From contig CANQCS010000005.1 of the NCBI GenBank assembly GCA_947589745.1, forward strand, positions 34,067-98,066: a DNA stretch of 64,000 nucleotides, read 5' to 3'. The DNA is from an uncultured Oscillospiraceae bacterium. GTDB taxonomy: Bacteria; Bacillota; Clostridia; Oscillospirales; Oscillospiraceae. The notes beneath the pieces were generated by a model. It was not told the DNA's origin, ran no database searches, and was given only the letters and a program-made list of their open reading frames with translations. Each line of letters opens with the position of its first letter. Within the stretch, counting starts at the first letter, position 1. Both the position numbers and the translations under genes were made by a program. This document shows, one piece after another, positions 7,257 through 16,762 of this stretch.

Positions 7257-7883
7257 ATGCCCACCAGCACATTTTTCAACCTGCCCGAGGAGAAGCGGCA
7301 GCGGCTCATGCGCTCCGCCATGGAGGAGTTCTCCAAGCGGCCCTACGGCGAGGTGCCCCTCAGCGGCATCATCCAGTCCGCCGGGATCCCCCGTGGCAGC
7401 TTTTACCAATATTTTGCCGACAAGACCGACCTGTTCCAGTACGTCCTGAGCCAGATCAGCCAGCGGATGCGGGGGCTCATCGGCGAGAGCCTGGACCGCT
7501 GCGGCGGGGACCTGCTGGACCTGCCGCTGGCCCTCTTCGACTGGGCGATGGAGTTCCTGCGGGAGGACGAGGAGGAGGCCCGGACCATCCTCTGCATCGT
7601 GCAGCACAACGCCGCCCTGGGCTCGGGGCAGATCTGGGACGTGGAGGCCACGGTGCGGCTGCTGCTGGAGCGGGTGGACCTGACGCCCCTTTGCCTGGAC
7701 GGCCGGGGCGAGGTCTGCGCCCTGCTGGATCTGCTGCTGTCCTCCGCCGGACAGGCGGTGGGCGCGGCCTGCTGCCATCCCGCCAAGGCGGAGCTCTGCC
7801 GCACCCACTTGCAGTATAAAATTGAAATTATCCGGGCCGGTGTGCTCAGCCGCCGGTCTGACAAGGAGGCATCCCCGTGCTGA
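7257..7883 (+). CDS. TetR/AcrR family transcriptional regulator
   Basis: This 208-aa protein has an N-terminal TetR HTH (SGIIQSAGIPRGSFYQYFAD, then KTDLFQYVLSQ) and a helical ligand-binding domain with little conservation. The ORF track begins 38 codons too early, in the promoter; the ATG at 7257 has GGGAGGG upstream. Its stop overlaps the GTG start of the ABC exporter by 7 bp, so it most likely controls that exporter in response to a toxic ligand. Confidence 0.9.
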   Translation: MPTSTFFNLPEEKRQRLMRSAMEEFSKRPYGEVPLSGIIQSAGIPRGSFYQYFADKTDLFQYVLSQISQRMRGLIGESLDRCGGDLLDLPLALFDWAMEFLREDEEEARTILCIVQHNAALGSGQIWDVEATVRLLLERVDLTPLCLDGRGEVCALLDLLLSSAGQAVGAACCHPAKAELCRTHLQYKIEIIRAGVLSRRSDKEASPC

Positions 7884-10800
7884 AATTACAGGACATTGTC
7901 AAGGTCTACGCCACCGCAGGCGAGACCGTCACCGCTCTCCGTGGCATTAATTTGGCATTCCGCGAGAGCGAATTTGTGGCCATCCTCGGCCACTCCGGCT
8001 GCGGCAAGACCACGCTGCTGAACATCATCGGCGGCCTGGACCAGTACACCAGCGGCGACCTCATCATCAACGGTCGCTCCACCAAGGAGTTCCGGGACAG
8101 CGACTGGGACACCTACCGGAACCACTCCATCGGCTTCGTGTTCCAGAGCTACAACCTGATCCCCCACCAGTCGGTGCTCTCCAACGTGGAGCTGGCCCTG
8201 ACCCTCTCCGGCGTGGGCAAGTCGGAGCGCCGCCGCCGGGCCAGAGAGGCCCTGGTGAAGGTGGGGCTGGGGGACCAGATGAAGAAGCGGCCCAACCAGC
8301 TCTCCGGCGGCCAGATGCAGCGGGTGGCCATCGCCCGGGCCCTGGTGAACGACCCGGACATTCTCCTGGCCGACGAGCCTACCGGCGCTCTGGACAGCGA
8401 GACCAGCGTCCAGGTCATGGACTTGCTGGCGGAGATCGCCAAGGATAAGCTGGTCATCATGGTGACCCACAACCCGGAGCTGGCGGAGAAATACGCCACC
8501 AGGACCATCCGCCTGCTGGACGGCCAGGTCACCGCCGACAGCGCCCCCTTCGACGGGGTCCAGGAGAGGCCCGCCGCCCTGGACGTGCGGCAGAAGAAGC
8601 CCTCCATGTCCTTCGCCACCGCCTTCTCCCTGTCCCTCAACAACCTGATGACCAAGAAGGGCCGCACCATCCTCACCAGCTTTGCCGGGTCCATCGGCAT
8701 CATCGGCATCGCGCTGATCCTGTCCCTCTCCGCCGGTATCAACTCCTACATCGAGGAGGTCCAGGAGGAGACGCTGTCCTCCTACCCCATCACCATCCAG
8801 GCGGAGACGGTGGATATGTCCTCCATGATGCTGTCCTTCATGGGGGCCCGGCAGGAGCGGGAGGAGAACGAGGTCCGTGAGGAGGACCGGGTCTATTCCG
8901 CCACCGTCATGTACGACATGCTCAACGCCATGGTCAACGCCGAGACCTCCAAGAACAATTTGAAGGCCTTCAAGTCGTATCTGGACGCGGGGGGCGGCGG
9001 GATCGCGGACCTGGCCAACATCCGCTACGGCTACAACCTCCGCTTTGATATCTACACCAACGACGAGGACGGCAACGTGGTCAAGAGCGATATCATGACC
9101 ATGATGCAGGAGGCCATGTCCTCCCTGTACGGCGGGGACTACTCCTCCTACTTCGGGTCCTCCATGGGCTCCATGTACACCGCCATGGACGTGTGGGAGG
9201 AGCTGATGCCCGGTGAGGACGGGCAGCTCATCTCCGACAGCGTGAAGGACCAGTATGAGCTGCTCTACGGCGCGTGGCCCCAGAACTACGACGAGGTGAT
9301 CCTCTTTGTGGACGGCCGCAACGAGGTGTCCGACCTGATGCTCTACGCCCTGGGCTACATCTCCTCCGACGCCATGACCGACACCCTGAAGGCCATCCAG
9401 AACGGGGAGACCGTGGACGTGGAGACCCGTAGCTGGAGCTACGAGGAGCTGTGCGAGAACAAGTTCAAGCTGATCCTCCCCGCCGAATACTTCCAGCACG
9501 ACCCGGTCACCGGCGGCTACGTGGACATGACCGAGACCGACAGCGGCATGGACTACCTCTACAACAGCGACGACGTGGGTGTGCCCCTGAAGATCGTGGG
9601 CATTGCCCGGCCCGGCGAGGATGCGAGCGGCAACGTCCGGGGCGCCATCGGCTACACCAGCGCCCTCACCACCTACGCCATCCAGGCCACGGCGGAGATG
9701 GATATTGTCAAGGAGCAGATGGACGACGAGACCACCGACGTCTTCCTGGCCCTGCCCTTCGCCACCGGCGACGAGGAGGAGCCCACCGATGAAGAGAAGG
9801 TGGAGGCCATCACCGAGTATCTGCAGGACCTCACCGCCCAGGAGAAGGCGGACGCCTATCTGGATGTGATGAGCCAGCCGTCCCAGGAGTATGTGGACGG
9901 CGTGGTGGAGCGCCAGATGGAGGGCATGACCCGGGAGTCCATCGAGGACATGATCATCCAGCAGTACGCCACCGAGATGGGCGTGGATGAGAGCACCATC
10001 ATGGGCTATATTCGGGACATGGACGACGATACCCTGTTCTCCCAGGTGGAGGAGGCCATCGCCTCCGGCGTCCGGGAGCAGTACGGACAGATGGTCAGCG
10101 CCCAGATGGGCGCCCTCACCGCGGACCAGCTGGCCGGGATGCTGGACGCCGCCCTGGAGGCCGGGCCCGTGGAGCCCTCTGAGAATGAGCCGGAGGAGGC
10201 AGAGACGCCCGATCCCTCCGCCGCGGGCATGGCTGGCATGACTGGCGCAGATATGTCCGGCATGGCCGGAATGACCGGCGCGGATATGAGCGGTATGGCC
10301 GGGATGACCGGCACGGATATGGCCGGGATGACTGGGGCCGGCATGGGCGGTATGACCGGGATGCCCGGGATGGGCATGGCCGCGGCCCAGCCCAGCGGCC
10401 TGGAGGACTGGCAGTTCGTGTACCTCTACGACAACTACATGCCCCCCACCCTCTCCGACGCCACCTATGACGAGAACATGGACCGGCTGGGGTATGTGGA
10501 CCTGGAGAGCCCCGACACCGTCAGCATCTACGCCGCCACCTTCGCGGACAAGGACGCCATCGCGGACCTCATCACCGAGTACAATGAGAACGTGGAGAAC
10601 GAGGACGACGAGATTGAGTACACCGACTATGTGGCCCTGCTGATGAGCTCCGTCACTGATATCATCAGCGGCATCAGCTACCTGCTGATCGCGTTCGTGT
10701 CCATCTCCCTGATTGTCTCCTCCATTATGATCGGCATTATCACCTATATCTCCGTGCTGGAGCGGACCAAGGAGATCGGTATTCTCCGGGCCGTGGGCGC

Positions 10801-11077
10801 GTCCAAGCGGGATATCAGCCGAGTGTTCAATGCGGAGACCTTCATCGTGGGCCTGGGGGCCGGTGTCATCGGCATCGCGGTGACGCTGATCCTGATCGTC
10901 CCCATCAACGCCATTCTGTTCCACTTCACCGGCATTGAGGGCCTCAAGGCCGCCCTGCCGGTCCAGGGGGCGGTGATCCTGGTGGTCATCAGCGCGCTGC
11001 TGACCATCATCGCGGGCCTGATCCCCTCCCGGGTGGCCGCCAAGAAGGACCCCGTGGTGGCGCTGCGCACCGAGTAA
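7877..11077 (+). CDS. MacB-like ABC exporter, ATPase fused to FtsX-type permease
   Basis: This 1066-aa protein begins at a GTG with AAGGAGG upstream. Residues 1-225 form an ABC ATPase with Walker A ([12 protein letters not shown]), signature ([12 protein letters not shown]) and Walker B ([12 protein letters not shown]). A first membrane helix follows at about 260-290, then about 650 extracytoplasmic residues, then three helices of the FtsX/MacB permease at about 930-1060. The ectodomain ends in a Met/Gly-rich repeat (units such as [11 protein letters not shown]) at about residues 784-834. MacB-type exporters move antimicrobials or peptides from the outer leaflet. It is much longer than usual for MacB (about 650 aa), because of the ectodomain. 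Confidence 0.9.
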   Translation: MLKLQDIVKVYATAGETVTALRGINLAFRESEFVAILGHSGCGKTTLLNIIGGLDQYTSGDLIINGRSTKEFRDSDWDTYRNHSIGFVFQSYNLIPHQSVLSNVELALTLSGVGKSERRRRAREALVKVGLGDQMKKRPNQLSGGQMQRVAIARALVNDPDILLADEPTGALDSETSVQVMDLLAEIAKDKLVIMVTHNPELAEKYATRTIRLLDGQVTADSAPFDGVQERPAALDVRQKKPSMSFATAFSLSLNNLMTKKGRTILTSFAGSIGIIGIALILSLSAGINSYIEEVQEETLSSYPITIQAETVDMSSMMLSFMGARQEREENEVREEDRVYSATVMYDMLNAMVNAETSKNNLKAFKSYLDAGGGGIADLANIRYGYNLRFDIYTNDEDGNVVKSDIMTMMQEAMSSLYGGDYSSYFGSSMGSMYTAMDVWEELMPGEDGQLISDSVKDQYELLYGAWPQNYDEVILFVDGRNEVSDLMLYALGYISSDAMTDTLKAIQNGETVDVETRSWSYEELCENKFKLILPAEYFQHDPVTGGYVDMTETDSGMDYLYNSDDVGVPLKIVGIARPGEDASGNVRGAIGYTSALTTYAIQATAEMDIVKEQMDDETTDVFLALPFATGDEEEPTDEEKVEAITEYLQDLTAQEKADAYLDVMSQPSQEYVDGVVERQMEGMTRESIEDMIIQQYATEMGVDESTIMGYIRDMDDDTLFSQVEEAIASGVREQYGQMVSAQMGALTADQLAGMLDAALEAGPVEPSENEPEEAETPDPSAAGMAGMTGADMSGMAGMTGADMSGMAGMTGTDMAGMTGAGMGGMTGMPGMGMAAAQPSGLEDWQFVYLYDNYMPPTLSDATYDENMDRLGYVDLESPDTVSIYAATFADKDAIADLITEYNENVENEDDEIEYTDYVALLMSSVTDIISGISYLLIAFVSISLIVSSIMIGIITYISVLERTKEIGILRAVGASKRDISRVFNAETFIVGLGAGVIGIAVTLILIVPINAILFHFTGIEGLKAALPVQGAVILVVISALLTIIAGLIPSRVAAKKDPVVALRTE

Positions 11078-11103
11078 CCGCACATTCGGCGGGACAGAAA
11101 AAG

Positions 11104-11146
11104 CAAAAAGCTTCGGATATCACAGGTTGATATCCGAAGCTTTTTT
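11104..11146. terminator. Bidirectional terminator between ABC exporter and ldcA-like gene
   Basis: AAAAAGCTTCGGATATC pairs with GATATCCGAAGCTTTTTT across a short loop. A and T tracts on both sides serve the two convergent genes. Confidence 0.95.
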
Positions 11147-11165
11147 ATGCAGAATTTTGTGGAGG

Positions 11166-12098
11166 CTATCTGCGGCAGACGAGCGTCCCCACGTCTGCGT
11201 CCACGGTGCAGACCGTGCCCAGGGGCAGGGTCACCATGGGGTCGCAGTAGTGGGCGGAGCGCACGTTCATCAGTACCGGCTTGGGATAGCCCCGAAAGAA
11301 CCATTCCACCAGCGCCTCCGGCCCCCACTCCGGCCTGCGCTCGTTGGGGCAGTCCGCGAAGGTCCCCAGCACCACCCCGGCGGCCTGGTCAAAAATCCCG
11401 GCATAGGCCAGCTGGGCCAGCATCCGCTCCAGGGCGTAGACCTCCTCCCCCACGTCCTCCAGGAAGAGAATTTTGCCCCGGGCGTCGATCTGCCAGGGGG
11501 TGCCCACTCCGGCGGCGATCAGGCTCAGGTTCCCGCCGGTGAGGATTCCCCGGGCTCTCCCAGGCCGCAGGCAGATCACAGACTCCCCCGGCGGGTTCTG
11601 GATAGGGAGGCAGTCCCCCATCTCCAGCGCCGCACGGAGGCTCCGCCAGGTGAAGTCCCCGGTGCCCTGGAGAAGGGTGGATGCCATGGGACCGTGGAAG
11701 GTGACGAAGCCGCAGCGCTGGCCGATGGCGGTGTGGAGGGTGGTCACGTCGCTGAAGCCGATGAAGGGCTTGGGGTGGGCGGCGATCAGATCCCAGTCCA
11801 AGTGGCCCAGAAGCCGCCAGGCGGTCTCGCCGCCACGGGTACACCAGACCGCCTTGATCTCCGGGTCCCCGAAGGCCCGGTGGATGTCCCGGACCCGGGC
11901 CTCCGTGGGGGCGGCGTAGCCGTCCGGATCCGCCCCATGGGTGGATTTGCCGGGCCACACCCGGTAGCCCGCCCGCTCCAGGGCGGCGGCAATGGCCTCC
12001 ACCGGCCGTTCCTCCGTCAGGGATGAGGACGGCGAAATCAGGGCGATAGTGTCCCCCGGCCGGGGGCAGGGCGGGAAGATCATATCAGGCATCTCCAT
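11166..12098 (-). CDS. ldcA: LD-carboxypeptidase (peptidase S66)
   Basis: This 310-aa protein matches S66 LD-carboxypeptidases. It has the N-terminal PRPGDTIALISPSS, the segment AVWCTRGGETAWRLL and the nucleophile motif IGFSDVTTLHTA (Ser in GFSD). A C-terminal region with PVLMNVRSAHYCDPMVTLPL should carry the catalytic His. Known members cut the L-Lys/D-Ala bond of muropeptides, or cleave microcin C-like peptides (MccF). It overlaps the M20 gene by 14 bp at the end of the ATP-grasp cluster, so here it may trim the product of that cluster rather than act in wall recycling. The exact start (12098 or 12092) is uncertain. Confidence 0.9.
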   Translation of the reverse strand: MEMPDMIFPPCPRPGDTIALISPSSSLTEERPVEAIAAALERAGYRVWPGKSTHGADPDGYAAPTEARVRDIHRAFGDPEIKAVWCTRGGETAWRLLGHLDWDLIAAHPKPFIGFSDVTTLHTAIGQRCGFVTFHGPMASTLLQGTGDFTWRSLRAALEMGDCLPIQNPPGESVICLRPGRARGILTGGNLSLIAAGVGTPWQIDARGKILFLEDVGEEVYALERMLAQLAYAGIFDQAAGVVLGTFADCPNERRPEWGPEALVEWFFRGYPKPVLMNVRSAHYCDPMVTLPLGTVCTVDADVGTLVCRR

Positions 12099-13269
12099 TC
12101 AGATAGTCCAGCACCGTCTGGACGTGGAGGGCCGCCGCCAGGGGCAGGGCCTCCGGGTCCACGGCGAAGTGGGGGTTGTGGTTGGGGCAGGTGAAGCCCT
12201 TGCTCTCATTCCCCACGCCCACGTAGTAGTAGCACCCCGGCGCGGCGTCGGAGAAGTAGCCGAAGTCGTCGGTGCCCAGGCTGGGCTCCGCCAGCTCCAG
12301 AACGTGCTCCGGGCCCAGTACCTTGGCCGCCGCCCGGCGGACCAGGTCCGTCATGGCCGGGTCGTTGCGGCAGCCGGGGTAGCTCTCGAAGATGGTGACC
12401 TCCGCCTCCACCCCCATCCCGGCGGCGATGCCGGTGACGATGGCACGGAAGTCGTCCTTCACCCGCTGCCGGGCCGGGCCGCCCATGGTGCGGAGGATGC
12501 CGGTGAACACCGCCTCCTCCGGCAGGACGTTCCCGGCGGTGCCGGCGTGGAAGCTGCCCACCGTCACCACCACCGGCTCGGTGGGGGAGGTGCGGCGGGA
12601 GGAGATGGTCTGGAGGGCGGTGATGATCTGGGCCCCGGCCACGATCACGTCGGCGCCCAGGTGGGGTTTGGCCCCGTGGGTGCCCCGGCCCTTGATGGTG
12701 ACAGAGAAGGGGTTGGACGCCGCGCAGATGGGGCCGGAGCGGACGGAGACGGTGCCCGTGGGGATGCCGCTCTCCACGTGGCAGCAGAGCATGGCGTCCA
12801 CGTGGGGATTTTCCATGCACCCGGCGGCGATCATCCGGGCCGCGCCGCCGTCGCCCTCCTCGTCGGGCTGGAAGAAGAGCTTCACATTGCCCCGCAGCTC
12901 CTCCCGGCGCGCCATCAGCAGCTCTGCCGCGCCCAGGAGGGCGGCGGTGTGGAAGTCGTGGCCGCAGGCGTGCATGACGCCGGGGACCTGGGAGGCGTAG
13001 GGCAGGCCCGTGTCCTCCAGGATGGGCAGGGCGTCGATATCCGCCCGGAAGCCGATGGTCTTTCCCGGCCGGCCGCCCCGGATCACGGCCACGGTGCCGG
13101 TGTCCAGCACCGGCGTGTACTCGACGCCCAGCCGGTCCAGGCGCTGCCGGATAAGGGCGGCGGTGTGGTGCTCCCGGTTGCCCAGCTCCGGGGTGCGGTG
13201 GATGGTCTGAAAAACGGTCTCCAGGTCCCCGGCAATGGCCCGGGCGCCGCAAAGAATCTGTTCCGTCAT
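12085..13269 (-). CDS. M20 family metallo-amidohydrolase
   Basis: This 394-aa protein belongs to the M20 aminoacylase/IAA-amino acid hydrolase group. Metal ligands lie in MHACGHDFHTAALLG, FFQPDEEGDGGAARMI and CCHVESGIPTGTV, with a further His in PNHNPHFAVD. These enzymes hydrolyse N-acyl or peptide amides. The start at 13269 follows AAAGGAG; the ORF track runs 24 codons further. It lies in the same minus-strand cluster as the amidoligase-like genes, separated by repeat A copy 3. Confidence 0.9.
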   Translation of the reverse strand: MTEQILCGARAIAGDLETVFQTIHRTPELGNREHHTAALIRQRLDRLGVEYTPVLDTGTVAVIRGGRPGKTIGFRADIDALPILEDTGLPYASQVPGVMHACGHDFHTAALLGAAELLMARREELRGNVKLFFQPDEEGDGGAARMIAAGCMENPHVDAMLCCHVESGIPTGTVSVRSGPICAASNPFSVTIKGRGTHGAKPHLGADVIVAGAQIITALQTISSRRTSPTEPVVVTVGSFHAGTAGNVLPEEAVFTGILRTMGGPARQRVKDDFRAIVTGIAAGMGVEAEVTIFESYPGCRNDPAMTDLVRRAAAKVLGPEHVLELAEPSLGTDDFGYFSDAAPGCYYYVGVGNESKGFTCPNHNPHFAVDPEALPLAAALHVQTVLDYLNGDA

Positions 13270-13348
13270 CGTGAACGGCTCCTTTTTGCATTGAGTTAGT
13301 GGTAAACATATACAGGAAAGATCGGTCACACTATTTTCCAATCAGAAC

Positions 13349-13445
13349 AAGGTATCGTTACCGTGCGAGAAATGTAGAGATTGCAACGCTTTGGTAGCGG
13401 TATTAAAGTTCTTTTTGATACTTTTTCTTTCAAGAAAAAGTATCA
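13349..13445 (-). repeat. Repeat family A, copy 3
   Basis: Minus orientation. The palindrome TGATACTTTTTCTTGAAAGA starts with the TGA of the AspA/AstE-like gene, and the tail runs to the TATCGTTACCGTG block. It splits the cluster between that gene and the M20 gene. Confidence 0.9.
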
Positions 13446-14375
13446 GTCCGGCAGGATGCGAAAAGCCGCCTCGTGGCCGTTGATGAGCTGGGCCCGGTGG
13501 GCGAAGAAAATTCTGCCGGAGCAGTCCGCCCGGAGCTGTTCCAGCACCGCGCCGGTGCAGGGCTCCAATATCTCCCCCAGCACGTCCCCCGGCCGGACCC
13601 GGTCCCCCGGGCGGCACTCCTGCTGGAGCAGCCCTCCCGCGGTGGTCAGGAGGCTGTGTAGGGCCTCCTCCCGGAGCAGCGACGGCTCCTCCTGGGGCGC
13701 GGGGACCGCCCGGCGGCTGAGGCCCTTGGCAAACAGGAACCGCTCCACCGCCTCCACCGCCTGCCGGGCGGCGGACTGGTCGATGCAGTCCGTGGCGCGG
13801 GTGTAGAGGGAGTAGGCCTGGGTATCCCAAATTTGCCAGTTGTAGTTGAGGGTCGTGGTATCGTAGGGGTGGGGCCGCCGGAGAATGACGTAGGGCAGGC
13901 CGAAGTCCAGGGCCTCCTCCGCCCGCTCGTAGCCCGTCTCCGTGATGCGCACGTGGGGCAGCAGGTCTCCTGGCAGGTGGAAGCTGGTGAACTGGACGCC
14001 GTAGCTGCAGCCCTGGAGGGCGGAAAAGATGTGGGCGGCGATGCGCTGGGTGGTCTCGCCCTGGTCGTAGCCCGGGAACATGCGGTTGATATCCGTGTTG
14101 TCCGCCGCCCAGAAACGGCGGCCCACGTTCATGGAGAACTGGTTGGCGCAGGGGACCACCAGGATGCCGCAGTCCTCCGCCAGCTCACCGTTCTCCTCCA
14201 TGGCCGCCAGGGCCCGGATAAGCTGGGAGCAGATATACATCTGCTGGACCTCGTTGCCCCGCAGCGCACCCAGCACCGCCAGGCTCCGCCGCTCCGGGTT
14301 CCCGAAGTACCAGCCCCGCACCGCCAGAGGGCGGCGGTAGGGGGTCTCCATGGTGAACAGAATCTCTTCTCTCAC
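13443..14375 (-). CDS. AspA/AstE-like (M14-fold) protein with altered zinc site
   Basis: This 310-aa protein is a paralogue of the next gene upstream. It keeps the fold pattern (AVLGALRGNEVQQMYICSQL, then NQFSMNVGRRFWAADNTDIN), but the first zinc ligand His of the usual H-G-D-E motif is Arg (LRGNE), and the second motif region reads VQFTSFHLPG. A C-terminal biotinyl-like domain (CRPGDRVRPGDVLGEILEP) is shared with the paralogue. It may be a non-catalytic partner or have a changed metal site. Its ATG overlaps the paralogue's stop by 4 bp. Confidence 0.8.
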   Translation of the reverse strand: MREEILFTMETPYRRPLAVRGWYFGNPERRSLAVLGALRGNEVQQMYICSQLIRALAAMEENGELAEDCGILVVPCANQFSMNVGRRFWAADNTDINRMFPGYDQGETTQRIAAHIFSALQGCSYGVQFTSFHLPGDLLPHVRITETGYERAEEALDFGLPYVILRRPHPYDTTTLNYNWQIWDTQAYSLYTRATDCIDQSAARQAVEAVERFLFAKGLSRRAVPAPQEEPSLLREEALHSLLTTAGGLLQQECRPGDRVRPGDVLGEILEPCTGAVLEQLRADCSGRIFFAHRAQLINGHEAAFRILPD

Positions 14376-15292
14376 AGCGCACCTCCCAGGATACGGGCGA
14401 TGAGGGAGCCCTCATACACCACAGGATATTCCCGCAGAGTGAACAGCAACCCGGAGGCCGGGCATATAAGCGTCTCGCACACGTCACCGGTGAGGGGGTC
14501 CACCACCTGCCCCAGCTCCTGCCCCTGCTCCACGTAGGCGGCATGGGCCACCGAGGGGACGAAGATGCCGGGCCGGGACGCGTTGACGAAGGACACGTGG
14601 CCGTCGCTGCTGACGATGGGCGGCGCCACCGGCATCACCGGCGCGTCCCACATCCCCAGGTAGTGCATGAGGGACAGGATGCCGGTCAGCAGCTGGTCGC
14701 CGTAGGCCCGGGTCAGGCGCATCCCCACGCCCATCTCCACCACCAGGGTGGGGGTGTCCAGGGCGTTGAGGCTGTGGGCCAGGGTGGACTCCAGCACCGT
14801 GGCGGCGGCGTGGATCCAGATGAAGCCCAGGTTCATCCGCTTGGCCAGGGGGACCAGCCGCTCGGCGGTGTTGACGTTGATGCGGACCTGGGGGATCTCC
14901 CGGAGGAAGATGTTGCTGGCGTGGATGTCGATGCACACGTCCGCTCCCACCATGTCCCGGATGAGGGTGTGGGCCAGAAACTCCGACATGGCCCCGTCCG
15001 GGCTGCCAGGGAAGGTGCGGTTCATGTCCAGGTCGCACAGGGGGTTGCTGCGGGTCATGGTGCTGACCCCCAGGGGGTTGAGGGCCGGGTAGATATCCAC
15101 CGTGCCCTTCAGGTGCTCCGGGTGGGCCTTCAGCCACCGGGCCAGCCGCCAGGCCACATACTGGCCCTCCAGCTCATCGCCGTGGGTACCGGTGACCACG
15201 CACAGCCGCTTGCCGCCGCTGCCGATCCGGTTCTTCTGGATCACCAGGTCCTCCCCCACGGCCAGGGGGACCCGTACCACTTGCTCGATCAT
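14372..15292 (-). CDS. Succinylglutamate desuccinylase/aspartoacylase family zinc hydrolase
   Basis: This 306-aa protein of the AstE/AspA branch of the M14 carboxypeptidase fold has the zinc motif VVTGTHGDELEGQYVAW and the second ligand in CIDIHASNIF. DLDMNRTFPG fits the substrate-binding segment. The C-terminal half ends in a barrel-sandwich-like domain (YVEQGQELGQVVDPLTG). The family releases acyl or aminoacyl groups from amino acids. In this cluster it probably trims or releases an amide-linked product. Confidence 0.88.
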   Translation of the reverse strand: MIEQVVRVPLAVGEDLVIQKNRIGSGGKRLCVVTGTHGDELEGQYVAWRLARWLKAHPEHLKGTVDIYPALNPLGVSTMTRSNPLCDLDMNRTFPGSPDGAMSEFLAHTLIRDMVGADVCIDIHASNIFLREIPQVRINVNTAERLVPLAKRMNLGFIWIHAAATVLESTLAHSLNALDTPTLVVEMGVGMRLTRAYGDQLLTGILSLMHYLGMWDAPVMPVAPPIVSSDGHVSFVNASRPGIFVPSVAHAAYVEQGQELGQVVDPLTGDVCETLICPASGLLFTLREYPVVYEGSLIARILGGAL

Positions 15293-15320
15293 GGTTGAAA
15301 GTTTTTCCTCGATTCCATCG

Positions 15321-16094
15321 TTATCGTGCCCGGACGGACACCGTCACGGTCTGCCGCTGTCCCGTCCTGCCCAGAAAGACGCCCCGCTCGATGGGGCAGT
15401 CCCCGAAGTCCCGGCCCACGGCCAGGCGGATCACGTCCTCGCCGGTCCAGCAGCCCCGGGTGGGGTCGATGCCGGTCCACACGCCGTCCAGCCACACCTC
15501 GCACCAGGCGTGGCTGGCCCCCTCCCCCTCGGGGAGGCCGCTGGCGTACCGGGCGGCGAGGCCCGCGCGCCGGGCCAGGGCCAGGAAGATGTGGGCGAAA
15601 TCCTGGCACACGCCGCTGCCGGAGGCGAAGGCCTGGGCGGCGGTGGTGGACACCCCGGTGGTGCCGGGGCGGTAGTTCATATGCGCATGGACCGCCTGGG
15701 CCAGGTCCCAGGCCCGCTCCGCCGGCGCCTCCGGCAGGGCGAGGCCCGCCAGAAAGTCCTCCATCTCCCCGCTCACCGCCGTGTAGGCGGAGGGGAAACG
15801 GTACACCGGGTGGCCCGGCGACTGCCGCCGCCGGGTCAGGTCCAGGCGGGCAGAGCCACGGACGGTGTAGCGGAACCGGTCGTGGGGCGCCTCGATGCGG
15901 CCGATCTGGAGCAGGTTGCCGAAGCCGTCCCGCTGCCGGGCGTAGGGCGCCTGGGGCTCCAGCGACAGGGACACGTCCAAAATCTCCTGCCCCGGGAAGG
16001 AGGGCGGCACGCACCGCAGGGCAAAGGCGTGGCCGGACACCGGCCCGTCGAAGGTCAGGAGCACGTCATAGAAGAAGGTCAGCTGCCGGCTCAT
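15321..16094 (-). CDS. Transglutaminase-like cysteine protease
   Basis: This 257-aa protein has an N-terminal beta domain (FFYDVLLTFDGPVSGHAF) and a transglutaminase core with Cys in SGSGVCQDFAHIFLALARR, His in GASHAWCEVWL and Asp in TGIDPTRGC. The ORF track start is about 100 codons too early; the ATG at 16094 overlaps the stop of the alpha-E gene (ATGA). This type regularly co-occurs with alpha-E and circularly permuted ATP-grasp proteins in bacterial clusters, where it is thought to cleave or cross-link the product. Confidence 0.92.
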   Translation of the reverse strand: MSRQLTFFYDVLLTFDGPVSGHAFALRCVPPSFPGQEILDVSLSLEPQAPYARQRDGFGNLLQIGRIEAPHDRFRYTVRGSARLDLTRRRQSPGHPVYRFPSAYTAVSGEMEDFLAGLALPEAPAERAWDLAQAVHAHMNYRPGTTGVSTTAAQAFASGSGVCQDFAHIFLALARRAGLAARYASGLPEGEGASHAWCEVWLDGVWTGIDPTRGCWTGEDVIRLAVGRDFGDCPIERGVFLGRTGQRQTVTVSVRAR

Positions 16095-16762
16095 ACCAGG
16101 AACAGTCCCTCCACAGCGCCCAGCAGGTCCCGGCGCTGGATGGCCTCGCCGCCCACGGCGCAGCGCTCCACCAGGTCCAGGGCCGCGGGATTGACGGTGA
16201 GCCCGGTCTTGTAGAGGCGGTTCAGCATCTTCTGCACCTCCCGCTCCAGCCGCTCGGTCTGCCAGTTCAGGCGGAGGATCAGGCTGATGCGCTCCACGCA
16301 GATGCCGGACTTGGTGACGTTCCGGGTGGCCTCGTCCTCTACGGAGTCGTCGAAGCTGCCCCGGAAGGCCATGATATCGTCCAGCACCCACTGGAGGGCC
16401 ACGGCGGGGCCGTCGCTGCGCTCGGCAATGTCCAGGGCGTACTGGGCCATCTGGAGGTAGGCCAGGGTGGGGGTGGTGATGGTCTCCCGCAGCACCATGC
16501 CGTTGCCCAGCATAGCGTCCAGGCTGGAGCGGACGGAGCTGGGGTCGCCGCCGTCAAAGAGGTAGCGGCGGCAGAAGTCCTCGTCGCTGGTGTAGGTGCA
16601 GGGGATGCCCATGTTCCGGCAGAACGCCTCCCGGCCGATATCCTCGCCGTCGATCAGGCGGTCGTACTGCTGGAGCATGTACTGGACCGTGGTGTACACC
16701 CGCTCGGCGTACCGCCCCAGCCAGAACAGGTGGTTCTGCTTGCTCAGTGTGACAATACCCAT
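16091..16762 (-). CDS. Alpha-E domain protein (DUF403)
   Basis: This 223-aa all-helical protein starts MGIVTLSKQNHLFWLGRYAE, the hallmark of alpha-E proteins. The ORF track's 533-aa reading is an upstream extension in a wrong frame. Alpha-E proteins have no known enzyme activity; they are nearly always encoded between a circularly permuted ATP-grasp and a transglutaminase-like protein, as here. The start overlaps the ATP-grasp gene by 19 bp and the stop overlaps the transglutaminase start by 4 bp, so three proteins are likely made in fixed ratio. Confidence 0.92.
   Translation of the reverse strand: MGIVTLSKQNHLFWLGRYAERVYTTVQYMLQQYDRLIDGEDIGREAFCRNMGIPCTYTSDEDFCRRYLFDGGDPSSVRSSLDAMLGNGMVLRETITTPTLAYLQMAQYALDIAERSDGPAVALQWVLDDIMAFRGSFDDSVEDEATRNVTKSGICVERISLILRLNWQTERLEREVQKMLNRLYKTGLTVNPAALDLVERCAVGGEAIQRRDLLGAVEGLFLV

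Noticed and set aside
7886-11083. 1065-aa minus-strand ORF opposite the ABC exporter
   Set aside because: Shadow of the exporter gene with His/Gly/Val-rich nonsense composition and no domain.
15321-16391. 356-aa reading of the transglutaminase frame
   Set aside because: The N-terminal 99 codons are Arg/Gly-rich shadow of alpha-E; the true start at 16094 overlaps the alpha-E stop.
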